Assembly: GCF_000455605.1 (NCBI RefSeq)
Contig: NC_017025.1
Coordinates: 1,240,001-1,304,000 of the forward strand
Origin: Flavobacterium indicum GPTSA100-9 = DSM 17447
Lineage (GTDB): Bacteria > Bacteroidota > Bacteroidia > Flavobacteriales > Flavobacteriaceae
Length of the DNA stretch: 64,000 bases
Direction of reading: 5' to 3'
This document shows, one piece after another, positions 1 through 8,880 of this stretch; the stretch's first letter is position 1, and every line of letters begins with the position of its first letter. The notes beneath the pieces were generated by a model, which saw only the letters and a list, made by a program, of their open reading frames with translations, did no database searches and was not told the origin of the DNA. A program made the translations under genes and the position numbers.

Positions 1-1034
1 GGGCTACTCAATTCAATGCAGAAAAAAACTATTTGACTTATATTGAAAAAGGTTGGGATTTATTTAAACCCAAAGAAACATACAATGAAAGTTTAACAGA
101 TAATAGCCCTTACGAAGGTAAATTATTTAAAAAGACACCTTTCTTTCCCTATAATTTGAAAGATATGTTTGAAGCAAATGATGCTGGGGTATTAAGAACA
201 AGTCCGTATGGGAATAATTTATTAGTAGATTTTGCAAAACGTGCCATTGTAGCTGAAGAGTTAGGTAAAGATGAGACAACTGATTTTTTAACGGTTAGTT
301 TTTCTTCAACGGATTACATTGGACATGTTTTAGGGCCTCGTTCTGTTGAATTACAGGATACCTATTTACGTTTAGATGCAACTATTGCAGATTTTTTAAA
401 TTATTTAGATGCAACTGTTGGAAAAGGAAAGTATTTAGTGTTTTTAACTGCAGATCATGCCGGTGCAGAAAATGTAACTTATTTGAAAGACAACAAATAT
501 GATGTGAATAATTTGAACTCTAAAAATATTCAACAAGACATTAAAGAATATATTGAAAAAACTTTTGGAGACAATTATTTATTAGATTATTCTAACTATA
601 ATGTGTTTCTAGACAAAGCCAAATTAAAGCTTAAGAATATTGATCTTGAAAAAGTAAAAAGTTCGGTTAGAGAATTTTTACTGGCTCAAAAGTACATTAA
701 AAATGTATATACTGAAGAACAAATTCAACTTTCTTCAACAACAGATTATTATTTACAGGCCATTAATAAAGGGTATGATCCAAAACAAAATGGAGAATTA
801 ATTTTATTGTTAAAACCTGCATATGTTGAATATTCGGCAACAGGAACTACTCATGGATCACCGTATTCTTACGATACACATGTACCAGTTTTATTTTATG
901 GATGGAAAATAAAGAAAGGCGAAAGTTATGCTAAGAAATACATTACTCAAATTGCTCCAACATTGGCACAAAAGTTAAAAATTACGATGCCAAATGGAAC
1001 ACAGTCAGAGGTATTAGAAGAAATATTAAAATAA
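1..1034 (+). CDS. Alkaline phosphatase family protein (PafA-like), 5' truncated by window edge
   Basis: This is the C-terminal part of a metal-dependent phosphomonoesterase of the alkaline phosphatase superfamily, probably periplasmic. The reading frame is open to the window edge (first full codon at 3), so the true start and the catalytic Thr/Ser lie outside. Visible metal-binding motifs are SSTDYIGH (Asp and His), TADHAG (Asp-His) and TTHGSPYSYDTHVP (His), in the order found in the flavobacterial enzyme PafA. About 343 residues are present, against roughly 540 in PafA. The gene ends at a strong terminator and faces lysA. Family assignment is firm; the physiological substrate is not shown by the sequence. 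Confidence 0.88.
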   Translation, partial: ATQFNAEKNYLTYIEKGWDLFKPKETYNESLTDNSPYEGKLFKKTPFFPYNLKDMFEANDAGVLRTSPYGNNLLVDFAKRAIVAEELGKDETTDFLTVSFSSTDYIGHVLGPRSVELQDTYLRLDATIADFLNYLDATVGKGKYLVFLTADHAGAENVTYLKDNKYDVNNLNSKNIQQDIKEYIEKTFGDNYLLDYSNYNVFLDKAKLKLKNIDLEKVKSSVREFLLAQKYIKNVYTEEQIQLSSTTDYYLQAINKGYDPKQNGELILLLKPAYVEYSATGTTHGSPYSYDTHVPVLFYGWKIKKGESYAKKYITQIAPTLAQKLKITMPNGTQSEVLEEILK

Positions 1035-1036
1035 TA

Positions 1037-1065
1037 AAAGCGCATCAATGAGATGCGCTTTTTTT
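1037..1065. terminator. Bidirectional intrinsic terminator between phosphatase gene and lysA
   Basis: A perfect 9-10 bp stem, AAGCGCATC / GATGCGCTT, with a five-base loop is followed by seven T on the + strand. On the - strand the stem is followed by a shorter T-rich stretch, so it can serve both converging genes. Confidence 0.85.
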
Positions 1066-1095
1066 GTAAACAACTAAACAAAAAAAGTATAGAAA

Positions 1096-2301
1096 TTAGA
1101 TTTCTAATACAACTTGATTTCTTAAAATATCTTCAAAAGTTTCTCGTTCACGTATTAAATGGCCTTTTCCATTATACCATAATACTTCTGCAGGTTTGGT
1201 TCTTGAATTATAATTGGAACTCATAGAAAAACAATAGGCTCCAGCATTTTTAAAACATAAAATATCGCCCTCATGAATTTCTTGAATTCTTCTGTTATTG
1301 GCAAAAGTATCGGTTTCACAAATGTAACCCACTACAGAATAATAGCGTTCTTTTCCTTTAGGATTAGAAATGTTTTCAATGAAATGTTCTGAACCATACA
1401 ACATGGGTCTGATTAAATGATTAAATCCTGTGTCGATACCAGCAAAAACAGTAGAAGTTGTTTGTTTTACAACATTTACTTTTGCTAAGAAAAATCCAGC
1501 CTCACTCACTAAGAATTTTCCAGGTTCAAAAGCTAATGTCAACGTTCGACCGTATTCTTTTTCAAAAGCTAAAAAACGTTTGGTTAATTTTCTTCCAAAT
1601 TCTTCTACATTGGTTTCAATATCCCCTTTTTTATAAGGAACTTTAAATCCACTACCAAAATCAATAAAATCTAATGATTTGAAATGTTTAGCGGTTTCAA
1701 ATAAAATTTCAGCGGCATATAAAAACACATCTACATCTAATATATCAGAACCTGTATGCATATGGATGCCATTGATATGCATTTTTGTGTTTTCAATAAT
1801 TCGTAAAATATGAGGTAATTGATGAATTGAAATTCCAAATTTACTGTCAATATGACCAACAGAAATATTAGCGTTTCCACCTGCCATTACATGCGGATTA
1901 ATACGAATACAAACCGGAATTTCAGGATGTTTTGTTCCAAATTGTTCTAAAATAGATAGATTGTCTATATTAATTTGAACTCCTAATGCAGCAACAGTTT
2001 CTAATTCCTGCATTGAAACTCCATTGGGTGTGTAAATTATGTCTTTGGGTTGAAAGCCAGCATGTAAACCCAGTTGTACTTCTTGTATAGAAACTGTATC
2101 TAATCCACTTCCAAGATTTTTAAGAAATTTTAGAATGGATACATTGGAAAGTGCTTTAACCGCATAATGTATTTTAAAATTTTCTACCTTACTAAAAGCT
2201 TTGGTTAAGCGGTGGTATTGACTACTAATTTTTTCTGCATCATACACATACAAAGGTGTGCCAAATTCTTGTCCTAAGTTTACTAAATCCTGATAAAGCA
2301 T
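1096..2301 (-). CDS. lysA: Diaminopimelate decarboxylase
   Basis: Decarboxylates meso-diaminopimelate to L-lysine, the last step of lysine synthesis; PLP-dependent and cytosolic. A fold-type III alanine-racemase-like barrel is followed by a C-terminal beta domain. The PLP lysine is in HYAVKALSN (about Lys49), the glycine-rich phosphate site is in DFGSGFKVPY, and EPGKFLV and the C-terminal GAYCFSMSSNYN are typical. At 401 residues it has the usual length. I start it at the ATG at 2301. The frame could extend to a TTG at 2316, but a -7 promoter element (TATATTTG on the - strand, 2321-2314) overlaps that TTG, which would put the TTG upstream of the mRNA start. Single gene, converging on the phosphatase gene. 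Confidence 0.93.
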   Translation of the reverse strand: MLYQDLVNLGQEFGTPLYVYDAEKISSQYHRLTKAFSKVENFKIHYAVKALSNVSILKFLKNLGSGLDTVSIQEVQLGLHAGFQPKDIIYTPNGVSMQELETVAALGVQINIDNLSILEQFGTKHPEIPVCIRINPHVMAGGNANISVGHIDSKFGISIHQLPHILRIIENTKMHINGIHMHTGSDILDVDVFLYAAEILFETAKHFKSLDFIDFGSGFKVPYKKGDIETNVEEFGRKLTKRFLAFEKEYGRTLTLAFEPGKFLVSEAGFFLAKVNVVKQTTSTVFAGIDTGFNHLIRPMLYGSEHFIENISNPKGKERYYSVVGYICETDTFANNRRIQEIHEGDILCFKNAGAYCFSMSSNYNSRTKPAEVLWYNGKGHLIRERETFEDILRNQVVLEI

Positions 2302-2313
2302 AATTTTTTTTTG

Positions 2314-2321
2314 CAAATATA
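2314..2321 (-). promoter_or_regulatory. Putative lysA -7 promoter element
   Basis: Reads TATATTTG on the - strand, matching the Bacteroidetes -7 consensus TAnnTTTG. No TTG was found at the expected -33 spacing. It predicts a leader of only a few bases before the lysA ATG at 2301. Confidence 0.45.
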
Positions 2322-2468
2322 TTGCCTAACATTTTATTTATATAAAAAAACAACAAAATATAACAAAAAATAACAAAATGTTATATAAAATTATTTTATA
2401 TCAAATAAAAACTATACCAAATTACCTAAATTTATCATTAAATATTAGTCAATTATAAATTAGTTTGT

Positions 2469-2476
2469 TATTTTTG
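2469..2476 (+). promoter_or_regulatory. Putative sucC -7 promoter element
   Basis: TATTTTTG matches TAnnTTTG exactly and lies 35 nt before the sucC start codon. A -33 TTG is not evident. Confidence 0.45.
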
Positions 2477-2511
2477 TGCCACTTTATAAACAAGATTAAC
2501 TCATACATATT

Positions 2512-3705
2512 ATGAACTTACACGAATATCAAGGTAAAAGTATATTAGCTAGCTATGGAGTACGTGTGCAACGTGGTCATGTAGCAAACAATGCTGAAGA
2601 AGCAGTTGAAAAGGCTAAACAATTAACTGCTGAAACTGGTACAGGTTGGCATGTAATCAAAGCACAAATTCACGCAGGTGGAAGAGGAAAAGGTGGTGGA
2701 GTTAAGTTAGCAAAAAACTTAGACCAAGTTAGAGAAATTGCTGGACAAATTATTGGAATGGATTTGATTACACCTCAAACACCTCCAACTGGTAAAAGAG
2801 TACACAAAGTGTTAGTTGCTGAAGATGTATACTATCCAGGAGAATCTGAAACAAAAGAGTTCTATATGTCTGTTTTATTAAACAGAGGAACAGGTCGTAA
2901 TATGATTATGTATTCTACTGAAGGTGGAATGGATATTGAAGAAGTGGCAGAACATACTCCAGATAAAATTTTTACTGAAGAAATTGATCCAGCTTATGGA
3001 TTACAAGGTTTCCAAGCTAGAAGAATTGCTTTCAACTTAGGTTTATCTGGTGAAGCTTTTAAAGAAATGACAAAATTTGTTGATGCTTTATACAAAGCTT
3101 ATATTGGTTCTGATTCTTCAATGTTTGAAATTAATCCAGTATTAAAAACTTCAGATAATAAAATTATGGCTGTTGATGCTAAAGTTACTTTAGACGACAA
3201 CGCTTTATACCGTCATGCTGACTTAGCTGAAATGCGTGATATTACAGAAGAAAGACCAATTGAAGTAGAAGCTAAAGAAGCTGGATTAAATTATGTTGAT
3301 TTAGATGGTACTGTAGGTTGTATGGTTAATGGTGCTGGTTTAGCAATGGCTACGATGGACTTAATTAAATATGCAGGTTTTGAACCAGCAAACTTCTTAG
3401 ACGTAGGAGGAACAGCAGATGCAAAACGTGTTGAAACAGCATTCCGTATCATTTTAAAAGATCCAAATGTAAAAGCAATTTTAATTAACATCTTTGGTGG
3501 TATTGTTCGTTGTGACCGTGTTGCACAAGGTGTTGTTGATGCTTATAAAAATATGGGTGATGCAATTAAAGTGCCAATCATTGTTCGTTTACAAGGAACA
3601 AATGCTGAGGTAGCAAAAGAATTAATTGATAATTCAGGTATGCCAATTTTATCTGCGGTTCAATTCCAAGAAGCAGCAGATCAAGTAAAAGCAGCTTTAT
3701 CTTAA
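2512..3705 (+). CDS. sucC: Succinyl-CoA ligase [ADP-forming] subunit beta
   Basis: Beta subunit of the TCA-cycle enzyme that interconverts succinyl-CoA and succinate with phosphorylation of ADP or GDP; it pairs with SucD, which is not in this window. An N-terminal ATP-grasp domain (MNLHEYQGKSIL start, glycine-rich GGRGKGGGVKLA, metal-binding FEINPV) is followed by a C-terminal CoA-ligase domain (FLDVGGTAD, NIFGGIVRCD). At 397 residues it has the standard length. Bounded by its own promoter and terminator, so it appears monocistronic, with sucD elsewhere. Confidence 0.97.
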   Translation: MNLHEYQGKSILASYGVRVQRGHVANNAEEAVEKAKQLTAETGTGWHVIKAQIHAGGRGKGGGVKLAKNLDQVREIAGQIIGMDLITPQTPPTGKRVHKVLVAEDVYYPGESETKEFYMSVLLNRGTGRNMIMYSTEGGMDIEEVAEHTPDKIFTEEIDPAYGLQGFQARRIAFNLGLSGEAFKEMTKFVDALYKAYIGSDSSMFEINPVLKTSDNKIMAVDAKVTLDDNALYRHADLAEMRDITEERPIEVEAKEAGLNYVDLDGTVGCMVNGAGLAMATMDLIKYAGFEPANFLDVGGTADAKRVETAFRIILKDPNVKAILINIFGGIVRCDRVAQGVVDAYKNMGDAIKVPIIVRLQGTNAEVAKELIDNSGMPILSAVQFQEAADQVKAALS

Positions 3706-3730
3706 TAAGACAAGTTATTTATAAATAGGA

Positions 3731-3757
3731 ATCCCGACAATTGTCGGGATTTTTTAT
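3731..3757 (+). terminator. Intrinsic terminator after sucC
   Basis: A perfect palindrome, ATCCCGACAA / TTGTCGGGAT, is followed by a run of T; it starts 26 nt after the sucC stop codon. Confidence 0.9.
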
Positions 3758-3784
3758 TTTTAGTATTAATTTAAAAAAAATAAT

Positions 3785-3792
3785 TATATTTG
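3785..3792 (+). promoter_or_regulatory. -7 promoter element of tRNA-Ala
   Basis: TATATTTG is an exact TAnnTTTG match that ends 9 nt before the mature tRNA 5' end, the expected position for a tRNA promoter. Confidence 0.6.
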
Positions 3793-3801
3793 AACTGTTT
3801 T

Positions 3802-3875
3802 GGGGGATTAGCTCATTTGGCTAGAGCGCTACGCTGGCAGCGTAGAGGCGACCGGTTCGAATCCGGTATTCTCCA
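3802..3875 (+). tRNA. tRNA-Ala (anticodon GGC)
   Basis: A full cloverleaf can be folded by eye. The acceptor GGGGGAT pairs with ATTCTCC and includes G3:U70, the alanine identity pair. The D-arm is GCTC/GAGC. The anticodon stem CTACG/CGTAG encloses CTGGCAG with anticodon GGC at 3836-3838. The T-arm ACCGG/CCGGT encloses TTCGAAT. The discriminator is A. The length is 74 nt and the 3' CCA is not encoded. Confidence 0.96.
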
Positions 3876-3894
3876 CTAAATTTACTTTTTACGA

Positions 3895-4659
3895 TTAAAA
3901 CCCTTCAAAAACGCCTAATCCAAATAAGGCAAAATCGTATTTCACGGGGTCGTTTTTATCTAATTTTCTCAGATTTTCATCCAATTCTTGTAGTGCTTTT
4001 GCATCGTTTTGTTTTCGATTTAATATTCCTAACTTACGTGCTACATTCCCTGAATGTACGTCTAACGGACAGGATAAGGCCGACATAGGTATGCTTTTCC
4101 ATATTCCAAAATCGACTCCAGCTGCATCTTGTCGGGCCATCCAACGTAAAAACATGTTGATTCGCTTTGCAGCAGAGCCGTTTAACGGATCAGATACATG
4201 TTTTGTAGTTCTTGGTAAATGTTGCTTTTCAAAAAAAACGTGTTTGAACTTTGATATGGCTTCTTGTGTAGAAGTTGTTGTTGTATTTTTTGCAAATACG
4301 GCTTCTAATCCGTTGTGATGTAGGTAAATATTTTTTAAACTCTTAATAAAGTATTTGACATCTTCATGATTAAAAGTACGATGAACAAATGTATCTAAAC
4401 GATTTAAATCGTGATCGTGATGGCTCAGTACAAAATCATAAGGACTGTTGCCTAGGGCTTCCATTAATTTATGGGCACTATTAATAATCATTTTACGATT
4501 CCCCCAAGCTATGGTAGCAGCCAAAAAACCAGCTATTTCTCTATCTTCTTTTAATGTATAGCGATGCGGAATTTGAATGGGATCCGATTCAATAAAAGTA
4601 GGATGGTTGTAAAGGTCTACTTTTTCATCTAAAAATTCTTTTAATTCGGATGGCGTCAT
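3895..4659 (-). CDS. TIGR02757 family protein, function unknown
   Basis: A conserved protein of about 254 residues that resembles the TIGR02757 family, common in Bacteroidetes. Recognisable stretches are GFLAATIAWGNRKMI, HRTFNHEDV, FLRWMARQD and PLDVHSGNVARKLGIL. The all-helical pattern and the late LDVHSGNVAR segment recall helix-hairpin-helix DNA glycosylase folds, but no catalytic Lys/Asp pair can be assigned, so no reaction is claimed. Start chosen at the ATG at 4659 (MTPSELKEF); a TTG extension to 4698 looks spurious. The next gene, lolD, starts upstream on the same strand, with about 85 nt between. Confidence 0.82.
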   Translation of the reverse strand: MTPSELKEFLDEKVDLYNHPTFIESDPIQIPHRYTLKEDREIAGFLAATIAWGNRKMIINSAHKLMEALGNSPYDFVLSHHDHDLNRLDTFVHRTFNHEDVKYFIKSLKNIYLHHNGLEAVFAKNTTTTSTQEAISKFKHVFFEKQHLPRTTKHVSDPLNGSAAKRINMFLRWMARQDAAGVDFGIWKSIPMSALSCPLDVHSGNVARKLGILNRKQNDAKALQELDENLRKLDKNDPVKYDFALFGLGVFEGF

Positions 4660-4743
4660 AGAATAAATAAAAGTCTTATATAGCCCAGATGGAAGCAAAC
4701 TACCGTGTAGTGCAAACAGCTGGAAGAAAATATGTTATGAAAA

Positions 4744-5427
4744 CTAAATGGTCTGCTCCTGATTTTGTAAAATGCCATCCATCATGACTAATTTTCTATC
4801 GGCCATATTGGCTAATTCTTCGTTGTGAGTGACAATTACAAATGTTTGTCCAAACTCATTACGCAATTGAAAAAACAATTGGTGTAAGTTTTCTGCAGAC
4901 GTATGATCTAAATTACCTGAAGGTTCATCAGCAAAAATGACGGCCGGATTATTTATTAAGGCTCTTGCCACCGCCACACGTTGTTGTTGACCACCAGAAA
5001 GTTCACCTGGTTTGTGATGCATACGGTCTTCCAGTCCTAAGTATTTTAATAAACGAATGGCTTCTTTTTCGACTTCCTCCTTAGATTTATTTGCAATAAA
5101 GGCAGGGATGCAAACATTTTCTAGAGCTGTAAACTCAGGTAATAATTGATGAAATTGAAAGATGAATCCTAAATTTAAATTTCTAAATTTAGACAATTCT
5201 TTGTCTTTAAGTTTAAAAATATCGTGGTTATGTATGTTTAAATGACTGTTAAGTTTGTCGTTTTTACTGGGTAAATCTAAAGTGCCTAAAATTTGAAGCA
5301 AAGTAGTTTTTCCAGCTCCAGAAGGACCAACAATAGCAACGATTTCGCCTTTATTGATTTGTAAACTTACATTTTTTAAAACATGTAAATCACCATAGTG
5401 TTTGTTGATATTTGTTGCTCTAATCAT
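4744..5427 (-). CDS. lolD: ABC transporter ATP-binding protein, LolD-type
   Basis: ATPase subunit of a type VII (LolCDE/MacB-like) ABC transporter, which in related bacteria extracts lipoproteins from the inner membrane. All motifs are intact: Walker [10 protein letters not shown] (residues 34-42), Q-loop [16 protein letters not shown], signature [15 protein letters not shown], Walker [13 protein letters not shown] and H-loop VTHNEEL. At 227 residues it has the normal length. Start set at the ATG at 5427 ([12 protein letters not shown]); a 16-residue hydrophobic extension in frame is unlike the family. No permease lies nearby, so the assignment to Lol rather than another MacB-like system rests on sequence alone. 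Confidence 0.85.
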   Translation of the reverse strand: MIRATNINKHYGDLHVLKNVSLQINKGEIVAIVGPSGAGKTTLLQILGTLDLPSKNDKLNSHLNIHNHDIFKLKDKELSKFRNLNLGFIFQFHQLLPEFTALENVCIPAFIANKSKEEVEKEAIRLLKYLGLEDRMHHKPGELSGGQQQRVAVARALINNPAVIFADEPSGNLDHTSAENLHQLFFQLRNEFGQTFVIVTHNEELANMADRKLVMMDGILQNQEQTI

Positions 5428-5521
5428 AATTTCAATTTGTACAAAGTAACGAAGAAAAAATAAATTAAGAAACAAATCTAAAACATTAGTTAAAACGTAA
5501 TTAAAATTAAAATGTTTATGC

Positions 5522-5529
5522 TAATTTTG
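5522..5529 (+). promoter_or_regulatory. Putative msrA -7 promoter element
   Basis: TAATTTTG matches TAnnTTTG and lies 11 nt before the msrA ATG, giving a very short leader. No clear -33 TTG. Confidence 0.4.
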
Positions 5530-5540
5530 AAAGAAAAGCG

Positions 5541-6188
5541 ATGAAAATAGTATTATCAATTAGTGCATTTGTTTTGTTTTTTTCCTGTGGAAATAAAGAG
5601 GTAAAGGCACAAAATGTAAAATCAAAAAATAAAGAAAGTAAAGTTATTATGAATGATTCCGTTCAGGTTGCCACATTTGCGGGTGGTTGTTTTTGGTGTA
5701 CAGAAGCGATATTTTTAGAAGTTAAAGGAGTACAAAAAGTAGTTTCGGGTTATACCGGTGGATTTATTAAGAATCCGGCTTACAGAGAAGTGTGTAATGG
5801 AACGACTGGTCATGCAGAAGCCATTCAAATTACTTTTAATCCTAAAGAAGTGGCTTATGAAGATTTACTAGAAATATTTTTTGCTACACATGATCCTACA
5901 ACATTAAATAGGCAAGGGGCAGATGAAGGAACACAATACAGAAGTGCTATTTTTTATCATAATGATGAGCAAAAGAAACAGGCGGAAAATTACATACAAC
6001 TAATTGAAAAAGAAAAGTTATATTCCAATCCAATAGTTACTCAATTAGAACCTGCAGCACCGTTTTATTTAGCTGAAGACTACCATCAAAACTATTACAA
6101 CCAAAATCAAGAACAAGGTTATTGTAGAATGGTAATTTCGCCAAAATTAGATAAGTTACGAAAATACTATGCTAGTAAATTGAAATAA
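5541..6188 (+). CDS. msrA: Peptide-methionine (S)-S-oxide reductase MsrA, lipoprotein form
   Basis: Reduces methionine-S-sulfoxide in proteins or as free amino acid, repairing oxidative damage. The catalytic motif GGCFWCTEAIF places the nucleophilic Cys at residue 50, with Cys53 next to it. GYTGGFIKNPAYREVCNGTT (split here by family convention) and GTQYRSAIFYH are conserved family segments. The first 40 residues are an export extension with a lipobox-like LFFSC (Cys16), so this copy is probably a lipoprotein in the periplasm or outer membrane. Length 215 residues, longer than cytosolic MsrA because of that leader. Terminates at a hairpin shared with the converging VOC gene. Confidence 0.94.
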   Translation: MKIVLSISAFVLFFSCGNKEVKAQNVKSKNKESKVIMNDSVQVATFAGGCFWCTEAIFLEVKGVQKVVSGYTGGFIKNPAYREVCNGTTGHAEAIQITFNPKEVAYEDLLEIFFATHDPTTLNRQGADEGTQYRSAIFYHNDEQKKQAENYIQLIEKEKLYSNPIVTQLEPAAPFYLAEDYHQNYYNQNQEQGYCRMVISPKLDKLRKYYASKLK

Positions 6189-6189
6189 A

Positions 6190-6217
6190 AAATCCGACGT
6201 TAATGTCGGAATTTTTT
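6190..6217. terminator. Bidirectional terminator between msrA and VOC gene
   Basis: Stem TCCGAC / GTCGGA with loop GTTAAT, flanked by A-runs on the left and T-runs on the right, so it can act in both directions. Confidence 0.8.
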
Positions 6218-6596
6218 ATTCATTTGCAGGTTCCCATAATTGGATTTTATTGCCTTCTAAATCAAGAATATGGACAAATTTTCCATAATCGTAGGTTGCA
6301 ATTTCATCCAATACAGTTACTTGTTCTTTTTTAAGTTCTTCAACAAGAGCAACTAAATTTTCAACTCTATAGTTAATCATGAAATCTTTGGAAGAAGGTT
6401 CAAAATACTTAGTTGATTCAGCGAAAGGAGACCATTGCGTGGTTCCTTTTACAGCCGAGTTCTCTTTGTCAAGCCATTCAAAACTTACTCCGTAAGGGGT
6501 GGTATCTAATCCTAAATGATTTTTATACCATTCATTTACAGCATTTGTATCTTTACATTTAAAGAAAATACCACCAATACCAGTTACTTTTTTCAT
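6216..6596 (-). CDS. VOC family protein (glyoxalase/bleomycin-resistance fold)
   Basis: A 126-residue single-domain vicinal-oxygen-chelate protein with two beta-alpha-beta-beta-beta modules. It begins GIGGIFFKCKDTNAVNEWYK, the usual first strand and helix of the family, and ends with a metal-site-like KIQLWEP strand carrying Glu. The substrate cannot be read from the sequence; relatives range from glyoxalases to proteins of unknown role. A separate transcription unit converging on msrA, with its start codon in the gap before the M28 peptidase gene. Confidence 0.85.
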   Translation of the reverse strand: MKKVTGIGGIFFKCKDTNAVNEWYKNHLGLDTTPYGVSFEWLDKENSAVKGTTQWSPFAESTKYFEPSSKDFMINYRVENLVALVEELKKEQVTVLDEIATYDYGKFVHILDLEGNKIQLWEPANE

Positions 6597-6633
6597 TTAT
6601 TATAATTTAAGTTTTAAATATAATAATTTTTTA

Positions 6634-8850
6634 TTAGAAAGTAACTTTTACAGTCATGGGTTTACCGTTTCTTATAAAATTCACTTCTTTAACATCACCA
6701 AGATTGATTTTTCCTAAACAATCCATATAAGAATAGACTTCTTTTATTTCGCAGTCACCAATTTTGGTAATTACATCGCCTTCTTTTATTCCTGCTAATT
6801 GAGCAGGTCTTCCTTCGGTAACACCATCTACATGTAAACCATCTCCATGGTCAGTATAATCAGGCATAATTCCTAAAGTTACTTTATATTTAGGCATTTT
6901 CTTTTCAGAAGTAATTTTGGTTTTAGTAAATTCTACCTTGTCATATTCAGCAATGGCATCAACCAATCTGTTTACATAACTAACAATATTAGTTACACCA
7001 TAGTAATTTATTTTATCTTCGTCATCACTTGGTTTATGATAATCTTGATGGGTACCTGTGAATAAAAATAAAACCGGTATATCTTTTAAATAAAATGAAG
7101 TATGATCAGATGGACCAATCCCCGTAGTTTCTTGAGTAATTCCAAATCCGGCAGGCTTATTTTTTTCTACTAAATCTGGAAATAAAGGTGAAGTCCCTGT
7201 TCCACCCACGATTAAACTTTTTTTATCATCTAAACGTCCAATCATATCCATATTAATCATGGTTATTACATTTGGAAAATAATTTTTTAACGTTTCTGCC
7301 ATGTCTTTAGAACCAATCAATCCGTCTTCTTCACCCGAAAATAGCGCAAAAATTAGATTTACTTTTTCTTTTCTTTTATTTTGAGAATACAGACGTGCTA
7401 ATTCTAAAACTCCCGCTACTCCCGAACTATTATCGTCTGCGCCATTATGAATTTCACCTTTAGAATTTGGCTTTGTTGAATTATTATGTTCATTAAACCC
7501 TAAATGGTCATAATGTGCTCCAATTACAATCGTATTTTTAGCTCCATTATCAATATAAGCCATTACATTATGTCCTTTAATTTCAACTCCTTTTGAAATT
7601 GTATCGTGTGGATTAGTTCTATAAGAATATGTAAAAGGATGGATGTATTTGTTGTTATACGGTTTAAGCTTTAACTTTTTAAATTCTTGTTCAATATAAG
7701 TTGCGGCTAATTTTTCTCCTTTTGAACCCACTAATCTACCTTCTAAGGCATCTGAAGCTAAATAAGTAATGTGTTTCTTTAGGTTAGGTGTTTGAATATT
7801 TTCAGCTTCATCAGTATCAACCCAATCAGCAATAAAAACGTTGGTTTCTCTTGGTGCGCCTTGTCTGTTACTTGAAAATACTAATTTTTTTCCATCGGGT
7901 GAAAACATGGGAAAAGCATTAAATTCACTTTCCCAAGTAATCTGTTTTAAACCAGTACCATCAATATTTATCATGTACAATTGGAAGTCATAACCTCTTA
8001 CCGCATGATGATTGGACGAAAAAATGATTTTTTTATCAGAAGGGTGGAAGAAAGGTGCCCAATTGGCCTTTCCTAAATTAGTGATTTGTTTTAAATCGCT
8101 TCCATCAACATTACAGGTATATATTTCCATGTTTGTAGGAGCAACTAAATTTTCAGCTAATAAATCTTTATATTCTTTAATTTCTTCTGCTGTTTTAGGA
8201 CGAGAAGAACGAAAAACTAATTTTTTACTATCATGAGAGAAAAAACACCCACCGTCATAGCCTAATCCAGATGTAACTTGTTTTAAATTGGTTCCATCAA
8301 TGTCCATTGTCCAGATTTCTAAGTCGCCACTTCGAATACTGGTAAAAGCAATTTTTTTTCCATCAGGAGAAACTACCGCTTCTGCATCGTATCCCGGAGA
8401 ATTGGTTAATTGCTTAACAATTTGGCCTTTATTATCGGCCATGTATATTTCAAATTCAGAATATATAGGCCATAAATATTTACCATCTTTCGGTTTTGGT
8501 GGTGCAGGACAAGCTTGATTCGCCGCGTGTGTGGAAGCATAAATGATGTGTTTTCCATCGGGCATAAAATAGGAACAAGTAGTTCTTCCTTTTCCTGTTG
8601 AAACCAATTTTAGATTATTGAAATCGGTAATCGGTTGGGTTAGGTCTAACGAGTAAATTTGGTCACACTGTACTCCAAATTGTTTATTGGTAACTTGTAG
8701 TGTTAGGTTTTTACTATCAGGACTAAAATAGGCTTCAGCATTATCACCTCCAAAAGTTAATTTTTTAATGTTTTTTAAATTTCTTTCTTGAGCAACACTT
8801 ACAATAGCAAAAGAAAGTAATGATATGAATGCAATTTTTTTTACGAACAT
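6634..8850 (-). CDS. Secreted M28 metallopeptidase with N-terminal PD40 propeller and C-terminal PDZ domain
   Basis: A 738-residue exported protein with signal peptide MFVKKIAFISLLSFAIVSVA. Residues about 30-350 are TolB/PD40-type propeller blades with repeated SPDGKK motifs. Residues about 360-620 are a zinc aminopeptidase of family M28: GAHYDHLG, NGADDNSSGVAG, FSGEEDGLIGS, NMDMIGR and GPSDHTSF supply the zinc ligands and the catalytic Glu. The last 90 residues form a PDZ domain (GRPAQLAGIKEGDVI). It likely degrades peptides in the periplasm or outside the cell. The propeller may gate or select substrate; this is inference from architecture. All expected M28 residues are present, so it should be active. 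Confidence 0.9.
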   Translation of the reverse strand: MFVKKIAFISLLSFAIVSVAQERNLKNIKKLTFGGDNAEAYFSPDSKNLTLQVTNKQFGVQCDQIYSLDLTQPITDFNNLKLVSTGKGRTTCSYFMPDGKHIIYASTHAANQACPAPPKPKDGKYLWPIYSEFEIYMADNKGQIVKQLTNSPGYDAEAVVSPDGKKIAFTSIRSGDLEIWTMDIDGTNLKQVTSGLGYDGGCFFSHDSKKLVFRSSRPKTAEEIKEYKDLLAENLVAPTNMEIYTCNVDGSDLKQITNLGKANWAPFFHPSDKKIIFSSNHHAVRGYDFQLYMINIDGTGLKQITWESEFNAFPMFSPDGKKLVFSSNRQGAPRETNVFIADWVDTDEAENIQTPNLKKHITYLASDALEGRLVGSKGEKLAATYIEQEFKKLKLKPYNNKYIHPFTYSYRTNPHDTISKGVEIKGHNVMAYIDNGAKNTIVIGAHYDHLGFNEHNNSTKPNSKGEIHNGADDNSSGVAGVLELARLYSQNKRKEKVNLIFALFSGEEDGLIGSKDMAETLKNYFPNVITMINMDMIGRLDDKKSLIVGGTGTSPLFPDLVEKNKPAGFGITQETTGIGPSDHTSFYLKDIPVLFLFTGTHQDYHKPSDDEDKINYYGVTNIVSYVNRLVDAIAEYDKVEFTKTKITSEKKMPKYKVTLGIMPDYTDHGDGLHVDGVTEGRPAQLAGIKEGDVITKIGDCEIKEVYSYMDCLGKINLGDVKEVNFIRNGKPMTVKVTF

Positions 8851-8880
8851 TGGTAGTAGATTTTAATAAATTAATAAAAA

